Below are positions 51,601 to 61,294 of a DNA stretch of 64,000 nt, piece by piece. The translations under genes and the position numbers were made by a program. This DNA comes from Nakaseomyces glabratus (taxonomy: Eukaryota > Ascomycota > Saccharomycetes > Saccharomycetales > Saccharomycetaceae). A model generated the notes under the pieces. It made no database searches. It saw nothing but the letters and a program-made list of their open reading frames with translations, and had not been told where the DNA came from. How positions within the stretch are numbered: position 1 is the stretch's first letter; every line of letters starts with the position of its first letter. The DNA lies in NCBI RefSeq assembly GCF_010111755.1, contig NC_088962.1, positions 1,408,501 to 1,472,500 of the forward strand, written 5' to 3'.

Positions 51601-54600
51601 GGTTGTGTCGCACATCACCACGACGGACTCTGATGGAGAGGGCGTGGTGTATGCCACTACGCGGATGTTCTATGCCGAAGCTGGGGAAGCCGTGCACACG
51701 TCTGCCTGGCCGTACTCGCAGCCCTCTGTGGTGACGCGGACGGTGAGCGAGTCTGACGGAGTAGTTGACACTGTTGTGATCTCGTACTTCCCGTCTGTGG
51801 GCGAGGATGGTGTGACGCGGACAGTGACATCCACTGTCAGGACCATCACTGCCGACTACACGACGACAGTGACGTCTGATGGGCACACGATCACCGAGGT
51901 TGTGTCGCACATCACCACGACGGACTCTGATGGAGAGGGCGTGGTGTATGCCACTACGCGGATGTTCTATGCCGAAGCTGGGGAAGCCGTGCACACGTCT
52001 GCCTGGCCGTACTCGCAGCCCTCTGTGGTGACGCGGACGGTGAGCGAGTCTGACGGAGTAGTTGACACTGTTGTGATCTCGTACTTCCCGTCTGTGGGCG
52101 AGGATGGTGTGACGCGGACAGTGACATCCACTGTCAGGACCATCACTGCCGACTACACGACGACAGTGACGTCTGATGGGCACACGATCACCGAGGTTGT
52201 GTCGCACATCACCACGACGGACTCTGATGGAGAGGGCGTGGTGTATGCCACTACGCGGATGTTCTATGCCGAAGCTGGGGAAGCCGTGCACACGTCTGCC
52301 TGGCCGTACTCGCAGCCCTCTGTGGTGACGCGGACGGTGAGCGAGTCTGACGGAGTAGTTGACACTGTTGTGATCTCGTACTTCCCGTCTGTGGGCGAGG
52401 ATGGTGTGACGCGGACAGTGACATCCACTGTCAGGACCATCACTGCCGACTACACGACGACAGTGACGTCTGATGGGCACACGATCACCGAGGTTGTGTC
52501 GCACATCACCACGACGGACTCTGATGGAGAGGGCGTGGTGTATGCCACTACGCGGATGTTCTATGCCGAAGCTGGGGAAGCCGTGCACACGTCTGCCTGG
52601 CCGTACTCGCAGCCCTCTGTGGTGACGCGGACGGTGAGCGAGTCTGACGGAGTAGTTGACACTGTTGTGATCTCGTACTTCCCGTCTGTGGGCGAGGATG
52701 GTGTGACGCGGACAGTGACATCCACTGTCAGGACCATCACTGCCGACTACACGACGACAGTGACGTCTGATGGGCACACGATCACCGAGGTTGTGTCGCA
52801 CATCACCACGACGGACTCTGATGGAGAGGGCGTGGTGTATGCCACTACGCGGATGTTCTATGCCGAAGCTGGGGAAGCCGTGCACACGTCTGCCTGGCCG
52901 TACTCGCAGCCCTCTGTGGTGACGCGGACGGTGAGCGAGTCTGACGGAGTAGTTGACACTGTTGTGATCTCGTACTTCCCGTCTGTGGGCGAGGATGGTG
53001 TGACGCGGACAGTGACATCCACTGTCAGGACCATCACTGCCGACTACACGACGACAGTGACGTCTGATGGGCACACGATCACCGAGGTTGTGTCGCACAT
53101 CACCACGACGGACTCTGATGGAGAGGGCGTGGTGTATGCCACTACGCGGATGTTCTATGCCGAAGCTGGGGAAGCCGTGCACACGTCTGCCTGGCCGTAC
53201 TCGCAGCCCTCTGTGGTGACGCGGACGGTGAGCGAGTCTGACGGAGTAGTTGACACTGTTGTGATCTCGTACTTCCCGTCTGTGGGCGAGGATGGTGTGA
53301 CGCGGACAGTGACATCCACTGTCAGGACCATCACTGCCGACTACACGACGACAGTGACGTCTGATGGGCACACGATCACCGAGGTTGTGTCGCACATCAC
53401 CACGACGGACTCTGATGGAGAGGGCGTGGTGTATGCCACTACGCGGATGTTCTATGCCGAAGCTGGGGAAGCCGTGCACACGTCTGCCTGGCCGTACTCG
53501 CAGCCCTCTGTGGTGACGCGGACGGTGAGCGAGTCTGACGGAGTAGTTGACACTGTTGTGATCTCGTACTTCCCGTCTGTGGGCGAGGATGGTGTGACGC
53601 GGACAGTGACATCCACTGTCAGGACCATCACTGCCGACTACACGACGACAGTGACGTCTGATGGGCACACGATCACCGAGGTTGTGTCGCACATCACCAC
53701 GACGGACTCTGATGGAGAGGGCGTGGTGTATGCCACTACGCGGATGTTCTATGCCGAAGCTGGGGAAGCCGTGCACACGTCTGCCTGGCCGTACTCGCAG
53801 CCCTCTGTGGTGACGCGGACGGTGAGCGAGTCTGACGGAGTAGTTGACACTGTTGTGATCTCGTACTTCCCGTCTGTGGGCGAGGATGGTGTGACGCGGA
53901 CAGTGACATCCACTGTCAGGACCATCACTGCCGACTACACGACGACAGTGACGTCTGATGGGCACACGATCACCGAGGTTGTGTCGCACATCACCACGAC
54001 GGACTCTGATGGAGAGGGCGTGGTGTATGCCACTACGCGGATGTTCTATGCCGAAGCTGGGGAAGCCGTGCACACGTCTGCCTGGCCGTACTCGCAGCCC
54101 TCTGTGGTGACGCGGACGGTGAGCGAGTCTGACGGAGTAGTTGACACTGTTGTGATCTCGTACTTCCCGTCTGTGGGCGAGGATGGTGTGACGCGGACAG
54201 TGACATCCACTGTCAGGACCATCACTGCCGACTACACGACGACAGTGACGTCTGATGGGCACACGATCACCGAGGTTGTGTCGCACATCACCACGACGGA
54301 CTCTGATGGAGAGGGCGTGGTGTATGCCACTACGCGGATGTTCTATGCCGAAGCTGGGGAAGCCGTGCACACGTCTGCCTGGCCGTACTCGCAGCCCTCT
54401 GTGGTGACGCGGACGGTGAGCGAGTCTGACGGAGTAGTTGACACTGTTGTGATCTCGTACTTCCCGTCTGTGGGCGAGGATGGTGTGACGCGGACAGTGA
54501 CATCCACTGTCAGGACCATCACTGCCGACTACACGACGACAGTGACGTCTGATGGGCACACGATCACCGAGGTTGTGTCGCACATCACCACGACGGACTC

Positions 54601-57600
54601 TGATGGAGAGGGCGTGGTGTATGCCACTACGCGGATGTTCTATGCCGAAGCTGGGGAAGCCGTGCACACGTCTGCCTGGCCGTACTCGCAGCCCTCTGTG
54701 GTGACGCGGACGGTGAGCGAGTCTGACGGAGTAGTTGACACTGTTGTGATCTCGTACTTCCCGTCTGTGGGCGAGGATGGTGTGACGCGGACAGTGACAT
54801 CCACTGTCAGGACCATCACTGCCGACTACACGACGACAGTGACGTCTGATGGGCACACGATCACCGAGGTTGTGTCGCACATCACCACGACGGACTCTGA
54901 TGGAGAGGGCGTGGTGTATGCCACTACGCGGATGTTCTATGCCGAAGCTGGGGAAGCCGTGCACACGTCTGCCTGGCCGTACTCGCAGCCCTCTGTGGTG
55001 ACGCGGACGGTGAGCGAGTCTGACGGAGTAGTTGACACTGTTGTGATCTCGTACTTCCCGTCTGTGGGCGAGGATGGTGTGACGCGGACAGTGACATCCA
55101 CTGTCAGGACCATCACTGCCGACTACACGACGACAGTGACGTCTGATGGGCACACGATCACCGAGGTTGTGTCGCACATCACCACGACGGACTCTGATGG
55201 AGAGGGCGTGGTGTATGCCACTACGCGGATGTTCTATGCCGAAGCTGGGGAAGCCGTGCACACGTCTGCCTGGCCGTACTCGCAGCCCTCTGTGGTGACG
55301 CGGACGGTGAGCGAGTCTGACGGAGTAGTTGACACTGTTGTGATCTCGTACTTCCCGTCTGTGGGCGAGGATGGTGTGACGCGGACAGTGACATCCACTG
55401 TCAGGACCATCACTGCCGACTACACGACGACAGTGACGTCTGATGGGCACACGATCACCGAGGTTGTGTCGCACATCACCACGACGGACTCTGATGGAGA
55501 GGGCGTGGTGTATGCCACTACGCGGATGTTCTATGCCGAAGCTGGGGAAGCCGTGCACACGTCTGCCTGGCCGTACTCGCAGCCCTCTGTGGTGACGCGG
55601 ACGGTGAGCGAGTCTGACGGAGTAGTTGACACTGTTGTGATCTCGTACTTCCCGTCTGTGGGCGAGGATGGTGTGACGCGGACAGTGACATCCACTGTCA
55701 GGACCATCACTGCCGACTACACGACGACAGTGACGTCTGATGGGCACACGATCACCGAGGTTGTGTCGCACATCACCACGACGGACTCTGATGGAGAGGG
55801 CGTGGTGTATGCCACTACGCGGATGTTCTATGCCGAAGCTGGGGAAGCCGTGCACACGTCTGCCTGGCCGTACTCGCAGCCCTCTGTGGTGACGCGGACG
55901 GTGAGCGAGTCTGACGGAGTAGTTGACACTGTTGTGATCTCGTACTTCCCGTCTGTGGGCGAGGATGGTGTGACGCGGACAGTGACATCCACTGTCAGGA
56001 CCATCACTGCCGACTACACGACGACAGTGACGTCTGATGGGCACACGATCACCGAGGTTGTGTCGCACATCACCACGACGGACTCTGATGGAGAGGGCGT
56101 GGTGTATGCCACTACGCGGATGTTCTATGCCGAAGCTGGGGAAGCCGTGCACACGTCTGCCTGGCCGTACTCGCAGCCCTCTGTGGTGACGCGGACGGTG
56201 AGCGAGTCTGACGGAGTAGTTGACACTGTTGTGATCTCGTACTTCCCGTCTGTGGGCGAGGATGGTGTGACGCGGACAGTGACATCCACTGTCAGGACCA
56301 TCACTGCCGACTACACGACGACAGTGACGTCTGATGGGCACACGATCACCGAGGTTGTGTCGCACATCACCACGACGGACTCTGATGGAGAGGGCGTGGT
56401 GTATGCCACTACGCGGATGTTCTATGCCGAAGCTGGGGAAGCCGTGCACACGTCTGCCTGGCCGTACTCGCAGCCCTCTGTGGTGACGCGGACGGTGAGC
56501 GAGTCTGACGGAGTAGTTGACACTGTTGTGATCTCGTACTTCCCGTCTGTGGGCGAGGATGGTGTGACGCGGACAGTGACATCCACTGTCAGGACCATCA
56601 CTGCCGACTACACGACGACAGTGACGTCTGATGGGCACACGATCACCGAGGTTGTGTCGCACATCACCACGACGGACTCTGATGGAGAGGGCGTGGTGTA
56701 TGCCACTACGCGGATGTTCTATGCCGAAGCTGGGGAAGCCGTGCACACGTCTGCCTGGCCGTACTCGCAGCCCTCTGTGGTGACGCGGACGGTGAGCGAG
56801 TCTGACGGAGTAGTTGACACTGTTGTGATCTCGTACTTCCCGTCTGTGGGCGAGGATGGTGTGACGCGGACAGTGACATCCACTGTCAGGACCATCACTG
56901 CCGACTACACGACGACAGTGACGTCTGATGGGCACACGATCACCGAGGTTGTGTCGCACATCACCACGACGGACTCTGATGGAGAGGGCGTGGTGTATGC
57001 CACTACGCGGATGTTCTATGCCGAAGCTGGGGAAGCCGTGCACACGTCTGCCTGGCCGTACTCGCAGCCCTCTGTGGTGACGCGGACGGTGAGCGAGTCT
57101 GACGGAGTAGTTGACACTGTTGTGATCTCGTACTTCCCGTCTGTGGGCGAGGATGGTGTGACGCGGACAGTGACATCCACTGTCAGGACCATCACTGCCG
57201 ACTACACGACGACAGTGACGTCTGATGGGCACACGATCACCGAGGTTGTGTCGCACATCACCACGACGGACTCTGATGGAGAGGGCGTGGTGTATGCCAC
57301 TACGCGGATGTTCTATGCCGAAGCTGGGGAAGCCGTGCACACGTCTGCCTGGCCGTACTCGCAGCCCTCTGTGGTGACGCGGACGGTGAGCGAGTCTGAC
57401 GGAGTAGTTGACACTGTTGTGATCTCGTACTTCCCGTCTGTGGGCGAGGATGGTGTGACGCGGACAGTGACATCCACTGTCAGGACCATCACTGCCGACT
57501 ACACGACGACAGTGACGTCTGATGGGCACACGATCACCGAGGTTGTGTCGCACATCACCACGACGGACTCTGATGGAGAGGGCGTGGTGTATGCCACTAC

Positions 57601-60600
57601 GCGGATGTTCTATGCCGAAGCTGGGGAAGCCGTGCACACGTCTGCCTGGCCGTACTCGCAGCCCTCTGTGGTGACGCGGACGGTGAGCGAGTCTGACGGA
57701 GTAGTTGACACTGTTGTGATCTCGTACTTCCCGTCTGTGGGCGAGGATGGTGTGACGCGGACAGTGACATCCACTGTCAGGACCATCACTGCCGACTACA
57801 CGACGACAGTGACGTCTGATGGGCACACGATCACCGAGGTTGTGTCGCACATCACCACGACGGACTCTGATGGAGAGGGCGTGGTGTATGCCACTACGCG
57901 GATGTTCTATGCCGAAGCTGGGGAAGCCGTGCACACGTCTGCCTGGCCGTACTCGCAGCCCTCTGTGGTGACGCGGACGGTGAGCGAGTCTGACGGAGTA
58001 GTTGACACTGTTGTGATCTCGTACTTCCCGTCTGTGGGCGAGGATGGTGTGACGCGGACAGTGACATCCACTGTCAGGACCATCACTGCCGACTACACGA
58101 CGACAGTGACGTCTGATGGGCACACGATCACCGAGGTTGTGTCGCACATCACCACGACGGACTCTGATGGAGAGGGCGTGGTGTATGCCACTACGCGGAT
58201 GTTCTATGCCGAAGCTGGGGAAGCCGTGCACACGTCTGCCTGGCCGTACTCGCAGCCCTCTGTGGTGACGCGGACGGTGAGCGAGTCTGACGGAGTAGTT
58301 GACACTGTTGTGATCTCGTACTTCCCGTCTGTGGGCGAGGATGGTGTGACGCGGACAGTGACATCCACTGTCAGGACCATCACTGCCGACTACACGACGA
58401 CAGTGACGTCTGATGGGCACACGATCACCGAGGTTGTGTCGCACATCACCACGACGGACTCTGATGGAGAGGGCGTGGTGTATGCCACTACGCGGATGTT
58501 CTATGCCGAAGCTGGGGAAGCCGTGCACACGTCTGCCTGGCCGTACTCGCAGCCCTCTGTGGTGACGCGGACGGTGAGCGAGTCTGACGGAGTAGTTGAC
58601 ACTGTTGTGATCTCGTACTTCCCGTCTGTGGGCGAGGATGGTGTGACGCGGACAGTGACATCCACTGTCAGGACCATCACTGCCGACTACACGACGACAG
58701 TGACGTCTGATGGGCACACGATCACCGAGGTTGTGTCGCACATCACCACGACGGACTCTGATGGAGAGGGCGTGGTGTATGCCACTACGCGGATGTTCTA
58801 TGCCGAAGCTGGGGAAGCCGTGCACACGTCTGCCTGGCCGTACTCGCAGCCCTCTGTGGTGACGCGGACGGTGAGCGAGTCTGACGGAGTAGTTGACACT
58901 GTTGTGATCTCGTACTTCCCGTCTGTGGGCGAGGATGGTGTGACGCGGACAGTGACATCCACTGTCAGGACCATCACTGCCGACTACACGACGACAGTGA
59001 CGTCTGATGGGCACACGATCACCGAGGTTGTGTCGCACATCACCACGACGGACTCTGATGGAGAGGGCGTGGTGTATGCCACTACGCGGATGTTCTATGC
59101 CGAAGCTGGGGAAGCCGTGCACACGTCTGCCTGGCCGTACTCGCAGCCCTCTGTGGTGACGCGGACGGTGAGCGAGTCTGACGGAGTAGTTGACACTGTT
59201 GTGATCTCGTACTTCCCGTCTGTGGGCGAGGATGGTGTGACGCGGACAGTGACATCCACTGTCAGGACCATCACTGCCGACTACACGACGACAGTGACGT
59301 CTGATGGGCACACGATCACCGAGGTTGTGTCGCACATCACCACGACGGACTCTGATGGAGAGGGCGTGGTGTATGCCACTACGCGGATGTTCTATGCCGA
59401 AGCTGGGGAAGCCGTGCACACGTCTGCCTGGCCGTACTCGCAGCCCTCTGTGGTGACGCGGACGGTGAGCGAGTCTGACGGAGTAGTTGACACTGTTGTG
59501 ATCTCGTACTTCCCGTCTGTGGGCGAGGATGGTGTGACGCGGACAGTGACATCCACTGTCAGGACCATCACTGCCGACTACACGACGACAGTGACGTCTG
59601 ATGGGCACACGATCACCGAGGTTGTGTCGCACATCACCACGACGGACTCTGATGGAGAGGGCGTGGTGTATGCCACTACGCGGATGTTCTATGCCGAAGC
59701 TGGGGAAGCCGTGCACACGTCTGCCTGGCCGTACTCGCAGCCCTCTGTGGTGACGCGGACGGTGAGCGAGTCTGACGGAGTAGTTGACACTGTTGTGATC
59801 TCGTACTTCCCGTCTGTGGGCGAGGATGGTGTGACGCGGACAGTGACATCCACTGTCAGGACCATCACTGCCGACTACACGACGACAGTGACGTCTGATG
59901 GGCACACGATCACCGAGGTTGTGTCGCACATCACCACGACGGACTCTGATGGAGAGGGCGTGGTGTATGCCACTACGCGGATGTTCTATGCCGAAGCTGG
60001 GGAAGCCGTGCACACGTCTGCCTGGCCGTACTCGCAGCCCTCTGTGGTGACGCGGACGGTGAGCGAGTCTGACGGAGTAGTTGACACTGTTGTGATCTCG
60101 TACTTCCCGTCTGTGGGCGAGGATGGTGTGACGCGGACAGTGACATCCACTGTCAGGACCATCACTGCCGACTACACGACGACAGTGACGTCTGATGGGC
60201 ACACGATCACCGAGGTTGTGTCGCACATCACCACGACGGACTCTGATGGAGAGGGCGTGGTGTATGCCACTACGCGGATGTTCTATGCCGAAGCTGGGGA
60301 AGCCGTGCACACGTCTGCCTGGCCGTACTCGCAGCCCTCTGTGGTGACGCGGACGGTGAGCGAGTCTGACGGAGTAGTTGACACTGTTGTGATCTCGTAC
60401 TTCCCGTCTGTGGGCGAGGATGGTGTGACGCGGACAGTGACATCCACTGTCAGGACCATCACTGCCGACTACACGACGACAGTGACGTCTGATGGGCACA
60501 CGATCACCGAGGTTGTGTCGCACATCACCACCACGGACTCTGATGGTCAATGTGTTGTATCACCCAAAACTATTATCCTCACTCCCAAATTGGCACCCAT

Positions 60601-61294
60601 TGTGAGAACTAGGTATTTTAATAGTTCTATAAGAACGTCAACTAGTTCTACAAGATATAGTTCGACGATGAATTCTGATAACAAACCTACGAAGATCACT
60701 ACTACGGTTCCGGTTAAATCAAATGATCTTGGCGAGGCGGACTTCACGAAGATAATTACTACAGATGGACACATTGTCACGGAGGTAATTTTGCATATCA
60801 CTGCTACGAACTCCCTAGGAAGAGTAGTCACTTATGTTACTACTGCGGCATCATACGATCAAGTTGATGAAGGTGTATTCAGGTCACCTTCACTGTCTTC
60901 ACAACCACCAGTTTCAAAGAGCACATTTGCAGAGGATGATGGCAGTAGCAAATCTACTGTTATCTCTTACTTACCATCCAACATATCTGAATCGGGAGAA
61001 AATTTATGTGTCAGTTCTTCCACCAAATTATATGCGAATAAATCTTTATCTGATTTTTCGGTCTCCGTTTCTCTAAGAGTGAGTAAGACTATTTCCAGCG
61101 GAACGAAAAGTCGGATACCATCCAAAGGTACGGGAGATTCAATAAGTACAGCAGTATTGCCATCAAATATTGCATTAACGCCGTCACTCTCAGTAAACAT
61201 AGCTGTAAGTGATGGTGGGACCACTCATTTTTCGTTTCATGTAGGGACAATGTTAATTGTTACTTGTATGCTCCTGGCAATAGCTGCAGGATAA
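48683..61294 (+). CDS. Adhesin 2: intact giant PA14-domain GPI cell-wall adhesin
   Basis: A single 4203-codon frame. A signal peptide (about 1-18, ending LTCA) precedes an Epa/Flo-type PA14 domain (about 38-250) with the DcisD pair Asp153-Asp154 in LLADDLLLMN, Cys168-Cys169 in AFDCC, and YYPLRLFFNNRDA. After a Cys-containing linker there is one diverged SHITT unit (from 49637), then 36 tandem 99-residue units. A mosaic tail follows, with a diverged copy of the unit (60734 to about 61010), a Ser-rich stalk and a hydrophobic GPI signal (VGTMLIVTCMLLAIAAG). The PA14 domain is probably calcium-dependent and sugar-binding; the repeat stalk exposes it and the GPI remnant links it to glucan. The N terminus is clearly paralogous to adhesin 1, but the main array differs. 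No start but the ATG at 48683 fits the signal peptide. Confidence 0.92.
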   Translation: MWLCFIVPVLFFLQLTCAYEYAPEFYGKKDSSENGYAHGCSPSIRAKLKPGLSMEIYSYALRPTDDHCWDSAYLDPMFPRTGYLTHKLLGKAEGIIGPLNFLAKNPACIPAVSTLPLAFHFPKPFTITNFTMLLYGYLSPKKTGKYTFKLLADDLLLMNFGADNAFDCCSHDATKDNIGEYVAYSVWPGVNKNVTVYLESGIYYPLRLFFNNRDAIAQLDFAYYFNDSPIRQTDFSGMFFSIPDSVKCPANIGYKFECRSIKSTTTYSTKYITTKSAKNEIAFTSTIYYVATPCAVQPNPPLCGKGFYDPINNKCFTPEPDYITTIDKGNGEFETDLISHITQKDSNGTPTNTITTTIHLTPTYDYTKTVTSDGHTITEVVSHITTTDSDGEGVVYATTRMFYAEAGEAVHTSAWPYSQPSVVTRTVSESDGVVDTVVISYFPSVGEDGVTRTVTSTVRTITADYTTTVTSDGHTITEVVSHITTTDSDGEGVVYATTRMFYAEAGEAVHTSAWPYSQPSVVTRTVSESDGVVDTVVISYFPSVGEDGVTRTVTSTVRTITADYTTTVTSDGHTITEVVSHITTTDSDGEGVVYATTRMFYAEAGEAVHTSAWPYSQPSVVTRTVSESDGVVDTVVISYFPSVGEDGVTRTVTSTVRTITADYTTTVTSDGHTITEVVSHITTTDSDGEGVVYATTRMFYAEAGEAVHTSAWPYSQPSVVTRTVSESDGVVDTVVISYFPSVGEDGVTRTVTSTVRTITADYTTTVTSDGHTITEVVSHITTTDSDGEGVVYATTRMFYAEAGEAVHTSAWPYSQPSVVTRTVSESDGVVDTVVISYFPSVGEDGVTRTVTSTVRTITADYTTTVTSDGHTITEVVSHITTTDSDGEGVVYATTRMFYAEAGEAVHTSAWPYSQPSVVTRTVSESDGVVDTVVISYFPSVGEDGVTRTVTSTVRTITADYTTTVTSDGHTITEVVSHITTTDSDGEGVVYATTRMFYAEAGEAVHTSAWPYSQPSVVTRTVSESDGVVDTVVISYFPSVGEDGVTRTVTSTVRTITADYTTTVTSDGHTITEVVSHITTTDSDGEGVVYATTRMFYAEAGEAVHTSAWPYSQPSVVTRTVSESDGVVDTVVISYFPSVGEDGVTRTVTSTVRTITADYTTTVTSDGHTITEVVSHITTTDSDGEGVVYATTRMFYAEAGEAVHTSAWPYSQPSVVTRTVSESDGVVDTVVISYFPSVGEDGVTRTVTSTVRTITADYTTTVTSDGHTITEVVSHITTTDSDGEGVVYATTRMFYAEAGEAVHTSAWPYSQPSVVTRTVSESDGVVDTVVISYFPSVGEDGVTRTVTSTVRTITADYTTTVTSDGHTITEVVSHITTTDSDGEGVVYATTRMFYAEAGEAVHTSAWPYSQPSVVTRTVSESDGVVDTVVISYFPSVGEDGVTRTVTSTVRTITADYTTTVTSDGHTITEVVSHITTTDSDGEGVVYATTRMFYAEAGEAVHTSAWPYSQPSVVTRTVSESDGVVDTVVISYFPSVGEDGVTRTVTSTVRTITADYTTTVTSDGHTITEVVSHITTTDSDGEGVVYATTRMFYAEAGEAVHTSAWPYSQPSVVTRTVSESDGVVDTVVISYFPSVGEDGVTRTVTSTVRTITADYTTTVTSDGHTITEVVSHITTTDSDGEGVVYATTRMFYAEAGEAVHTSAWPYSQPSVVTRTVSESDGVVDTVVISYFPSVGEDGVTRTVTSTVRTITADYTTTVTSDGHTITEVVSHITTTDSDGEGVVYATTRMFYAEAGEAVHTSAWPYSQPSVVTRTVSESDGVVDTVVISYFPSVGEDGVTRTVTSTVRTITADYTTTVTSDGHTITEVVSHITTTDSDGEGVVYATTRMFYAEAGEAVHTSAWPYSQPSVVTRTVSESDGVVDTVVISYFPSVGEDGVTRTVTSTVRTITADYTTTVTSDGHTITEVVSHITTTDSDGEGVVYATTRMFYAEAGEAVHTSAWPYSQPSVVTRTVSESDGVVDTVVISYFPSVGEDGVTRTVTSTVRTITADYTTTVTSDGHTITEVVSHITTTDSDGEGVVYATTRMFYAEAGEAVHTSAWPYSQPSVVTRTVSESDGVVDTVVISYFPSVGEDGVTRTVTSTVRTITADYTTTVTSDGHTITEVVSHITTTDSDGEGVVYATTRMFYAEAGEAVHTSAWPYSQPSVVTRTVSESDGVVDTVVISYFPSVGEDGVTRTVTSTVRTITADYTTTVTSDGHTITEVVSHITTTDSDGEGVVYATTRMFYAEAGEAVHTSAWPYSQPSVVTRTVSESDGVVDTVVISYFPSVGEDGVTRTVTSTVRTITADYTTTVTSDGHTITEVVSHITTTDSDGEGVVYATTRMFYAEAGEAVHTSAWPYSQPSVVTRTVSESDGVVDTVVISYFPSVGEDGVTRTVTSTVRTITADYTTTVTSDGHTITEVVSHITTTDSDGEGVVYATTRMFYAEAGEAVHTSAWPYSQPSVVTRTVSESDGVVDTVVISYFPSVGEDGVTRTVTSTVRTITADYTTTVTSDGHTITEVVSHITTTDSDGEGVVYATTRMFYAEAGEAVHTSAWPYSQPSVVTRTVSESDGVVDTVVISYFPSVGEDGVTRTVTSTVRTITADYTTTVTSDGHTITEVVSHITTTDSDGEGVVYATTRMFYAEAGEAVHTSAWPYSQPSVVTRTVSESDGVVDTVVISYFPSVGEDGVTRTVTSTVRTITADYTTTVTSDGHTITEVVSHITTTDSDGEGVVYATTRMFYAEAGEAVHTSAWPYSQPSVVTRTVSESDGVVDTVVISYFPSVGEDGVTRTVTSTVRTITADYTTTVTSDGHTITEVVSHITTTDSDGEGVVYATTRMFYAEAGEAVHTSAWPYSQPSVVTRTVSESDGVVDTVVISYFPSVGEDGVTRTVTSTVRTITADYTTTVTSDGHTITEVVSHITTTDSDGEGVVYATTRMFYAEAGEAVHTSAWPYSQPSVVTRTVSESDGVVDTVVISYFPSVGEDGVTRTVTSTVRTITADYTTTVTSDGHTITEVVSHITTTDSDGEGVVYATTRMFYAEAGEAVHTSAWPYSQPSVVTRTVSESDGVVDTVVISYFPSVGEDGVTRTVTSTVRTITADYTTTVTSDGHTITEVVSHITTTDSDGEGVVYATTRMFYAEAGEAVHTSAWPYSQPSVVTRTVSESDGVVDTVVISYFPSVGEDGVTRTVTSTVRTITADYTTTVTSDGHTITEVVSHITTTDSDGEGVVYATTRMFYAEAGEAVHTSAWPYSQPSVVTRTVSESDGVVDTVVISYFPSVGEDGVTRTVTSTVRTITADYTTTVTSDGHTITEVVSHITTTDSDGEGVVYATTRMFYAEAGEAVHTSAWPYSQPSVVTRTVSESDGVVDTVVISYFPSVGEDGVTRTVTSTVRTITADYTTTVTSDGHTITEVVSHITTTDSDGEGVVYATTRMFYAEAGEAVHTSAWPYSQPSVVTRTVSESDGVVDTVVISYFPSVGEDGVTRTVTSTVRTITADYTTTVTSDGHTITEVVSHITTTDSDGEGVVYATTRMFYAEAGEAVHTSAWPYSQPSVVTRTVSESDGVVDTVVISYFPSVGEDGVTRTVTSTVRTITADYTTTVTSDGHTITEVVSHITTTDSDGEGVVYATTRMFYAEAGEAVHTSAWPYSQPSVVTRTVSESDGVVDTVVISYFPSVGEDGVTRTVTSTVRTITADYTTTVTSDGHTITEVVSHITTTDSDGEGVVYATTRMFYAEAGEAVHTSAWPYSQPSVVTRTVSESDGVVDTVVISYFPSVGEDGVTRTVTSTVRTITADYTTTVTSDGHTITEVVSHITTTDSDGEGVVYATTRMFYAEAGEAVHTSAWPYSQPSVVTRTVSESDGVVDTVVISYFPSVGEDGVTRTVTSTVRTITADYTTTVTSDGHTITEVVSHITTTDSDGQCVVSPKTIILTPKLAPIVRTRYFNSSIRTSTSSTRYSSTMNSDNKPTKITTTVPVKSNDLGEADFTKIITTDGHIVTEVILHITATNSLGRVVTYVTTAASYDQVDEGVFRSPSLSSQPPVSKSTFAEDDGSSKSTVISYLPSNISESGENLCVSSSTKLYANKSLSDFSVSVSLRVSKTISSGTKSRIPSKGTGDSISTAVLPSNIALTPSLSVNIAVSDGGTTHFSFHVGTMLIVTCMLLAIAAG
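49637..49774 (+). repeat. Single diverged SHITT unit at the 5' edge of adhesin 2's repeats
   Basis: It encodes ITTIDKGNGEFETDLISHIT followed by QKDSNGTPTNTITTTIHL, clearly the same module as the 141-bp units of adhesin 1. Adhesin 1 has a matching single diverged copy at the same place (from 31940), so both genes inherited it after their PA14 domain. Confidence 0.85.
49775..60466 (+). repeat. Megasatellite of 36 tandem units of 297 bp
   Basis: From GACTACACT (49775) to the last GACTACACG (60467) is 10692 bp, exactly 36 x 297. Each unit encodes 99 residues in two halves: one with TITEVVSHITTTDSDGEG, one with VDTVVISYFPSVGEDGVTRT. The first unit differs at its start (Lys for the fourth residue of DYTTT). 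A 37th partial unit (60467-60546) has ACCACC for ACCACG and then diverges. The inner units appear identical. The length is a multiple of three and the array is stop-free on the reverse strand. Confidence 0.95.

Noticed and set aside
49697..60550. Reverse-strand frame of 3617 codons through the 297-bp array
   Set aside because: Same reason: His/Arg-rich shadow text of the forward coding repeat, without start context or domain.
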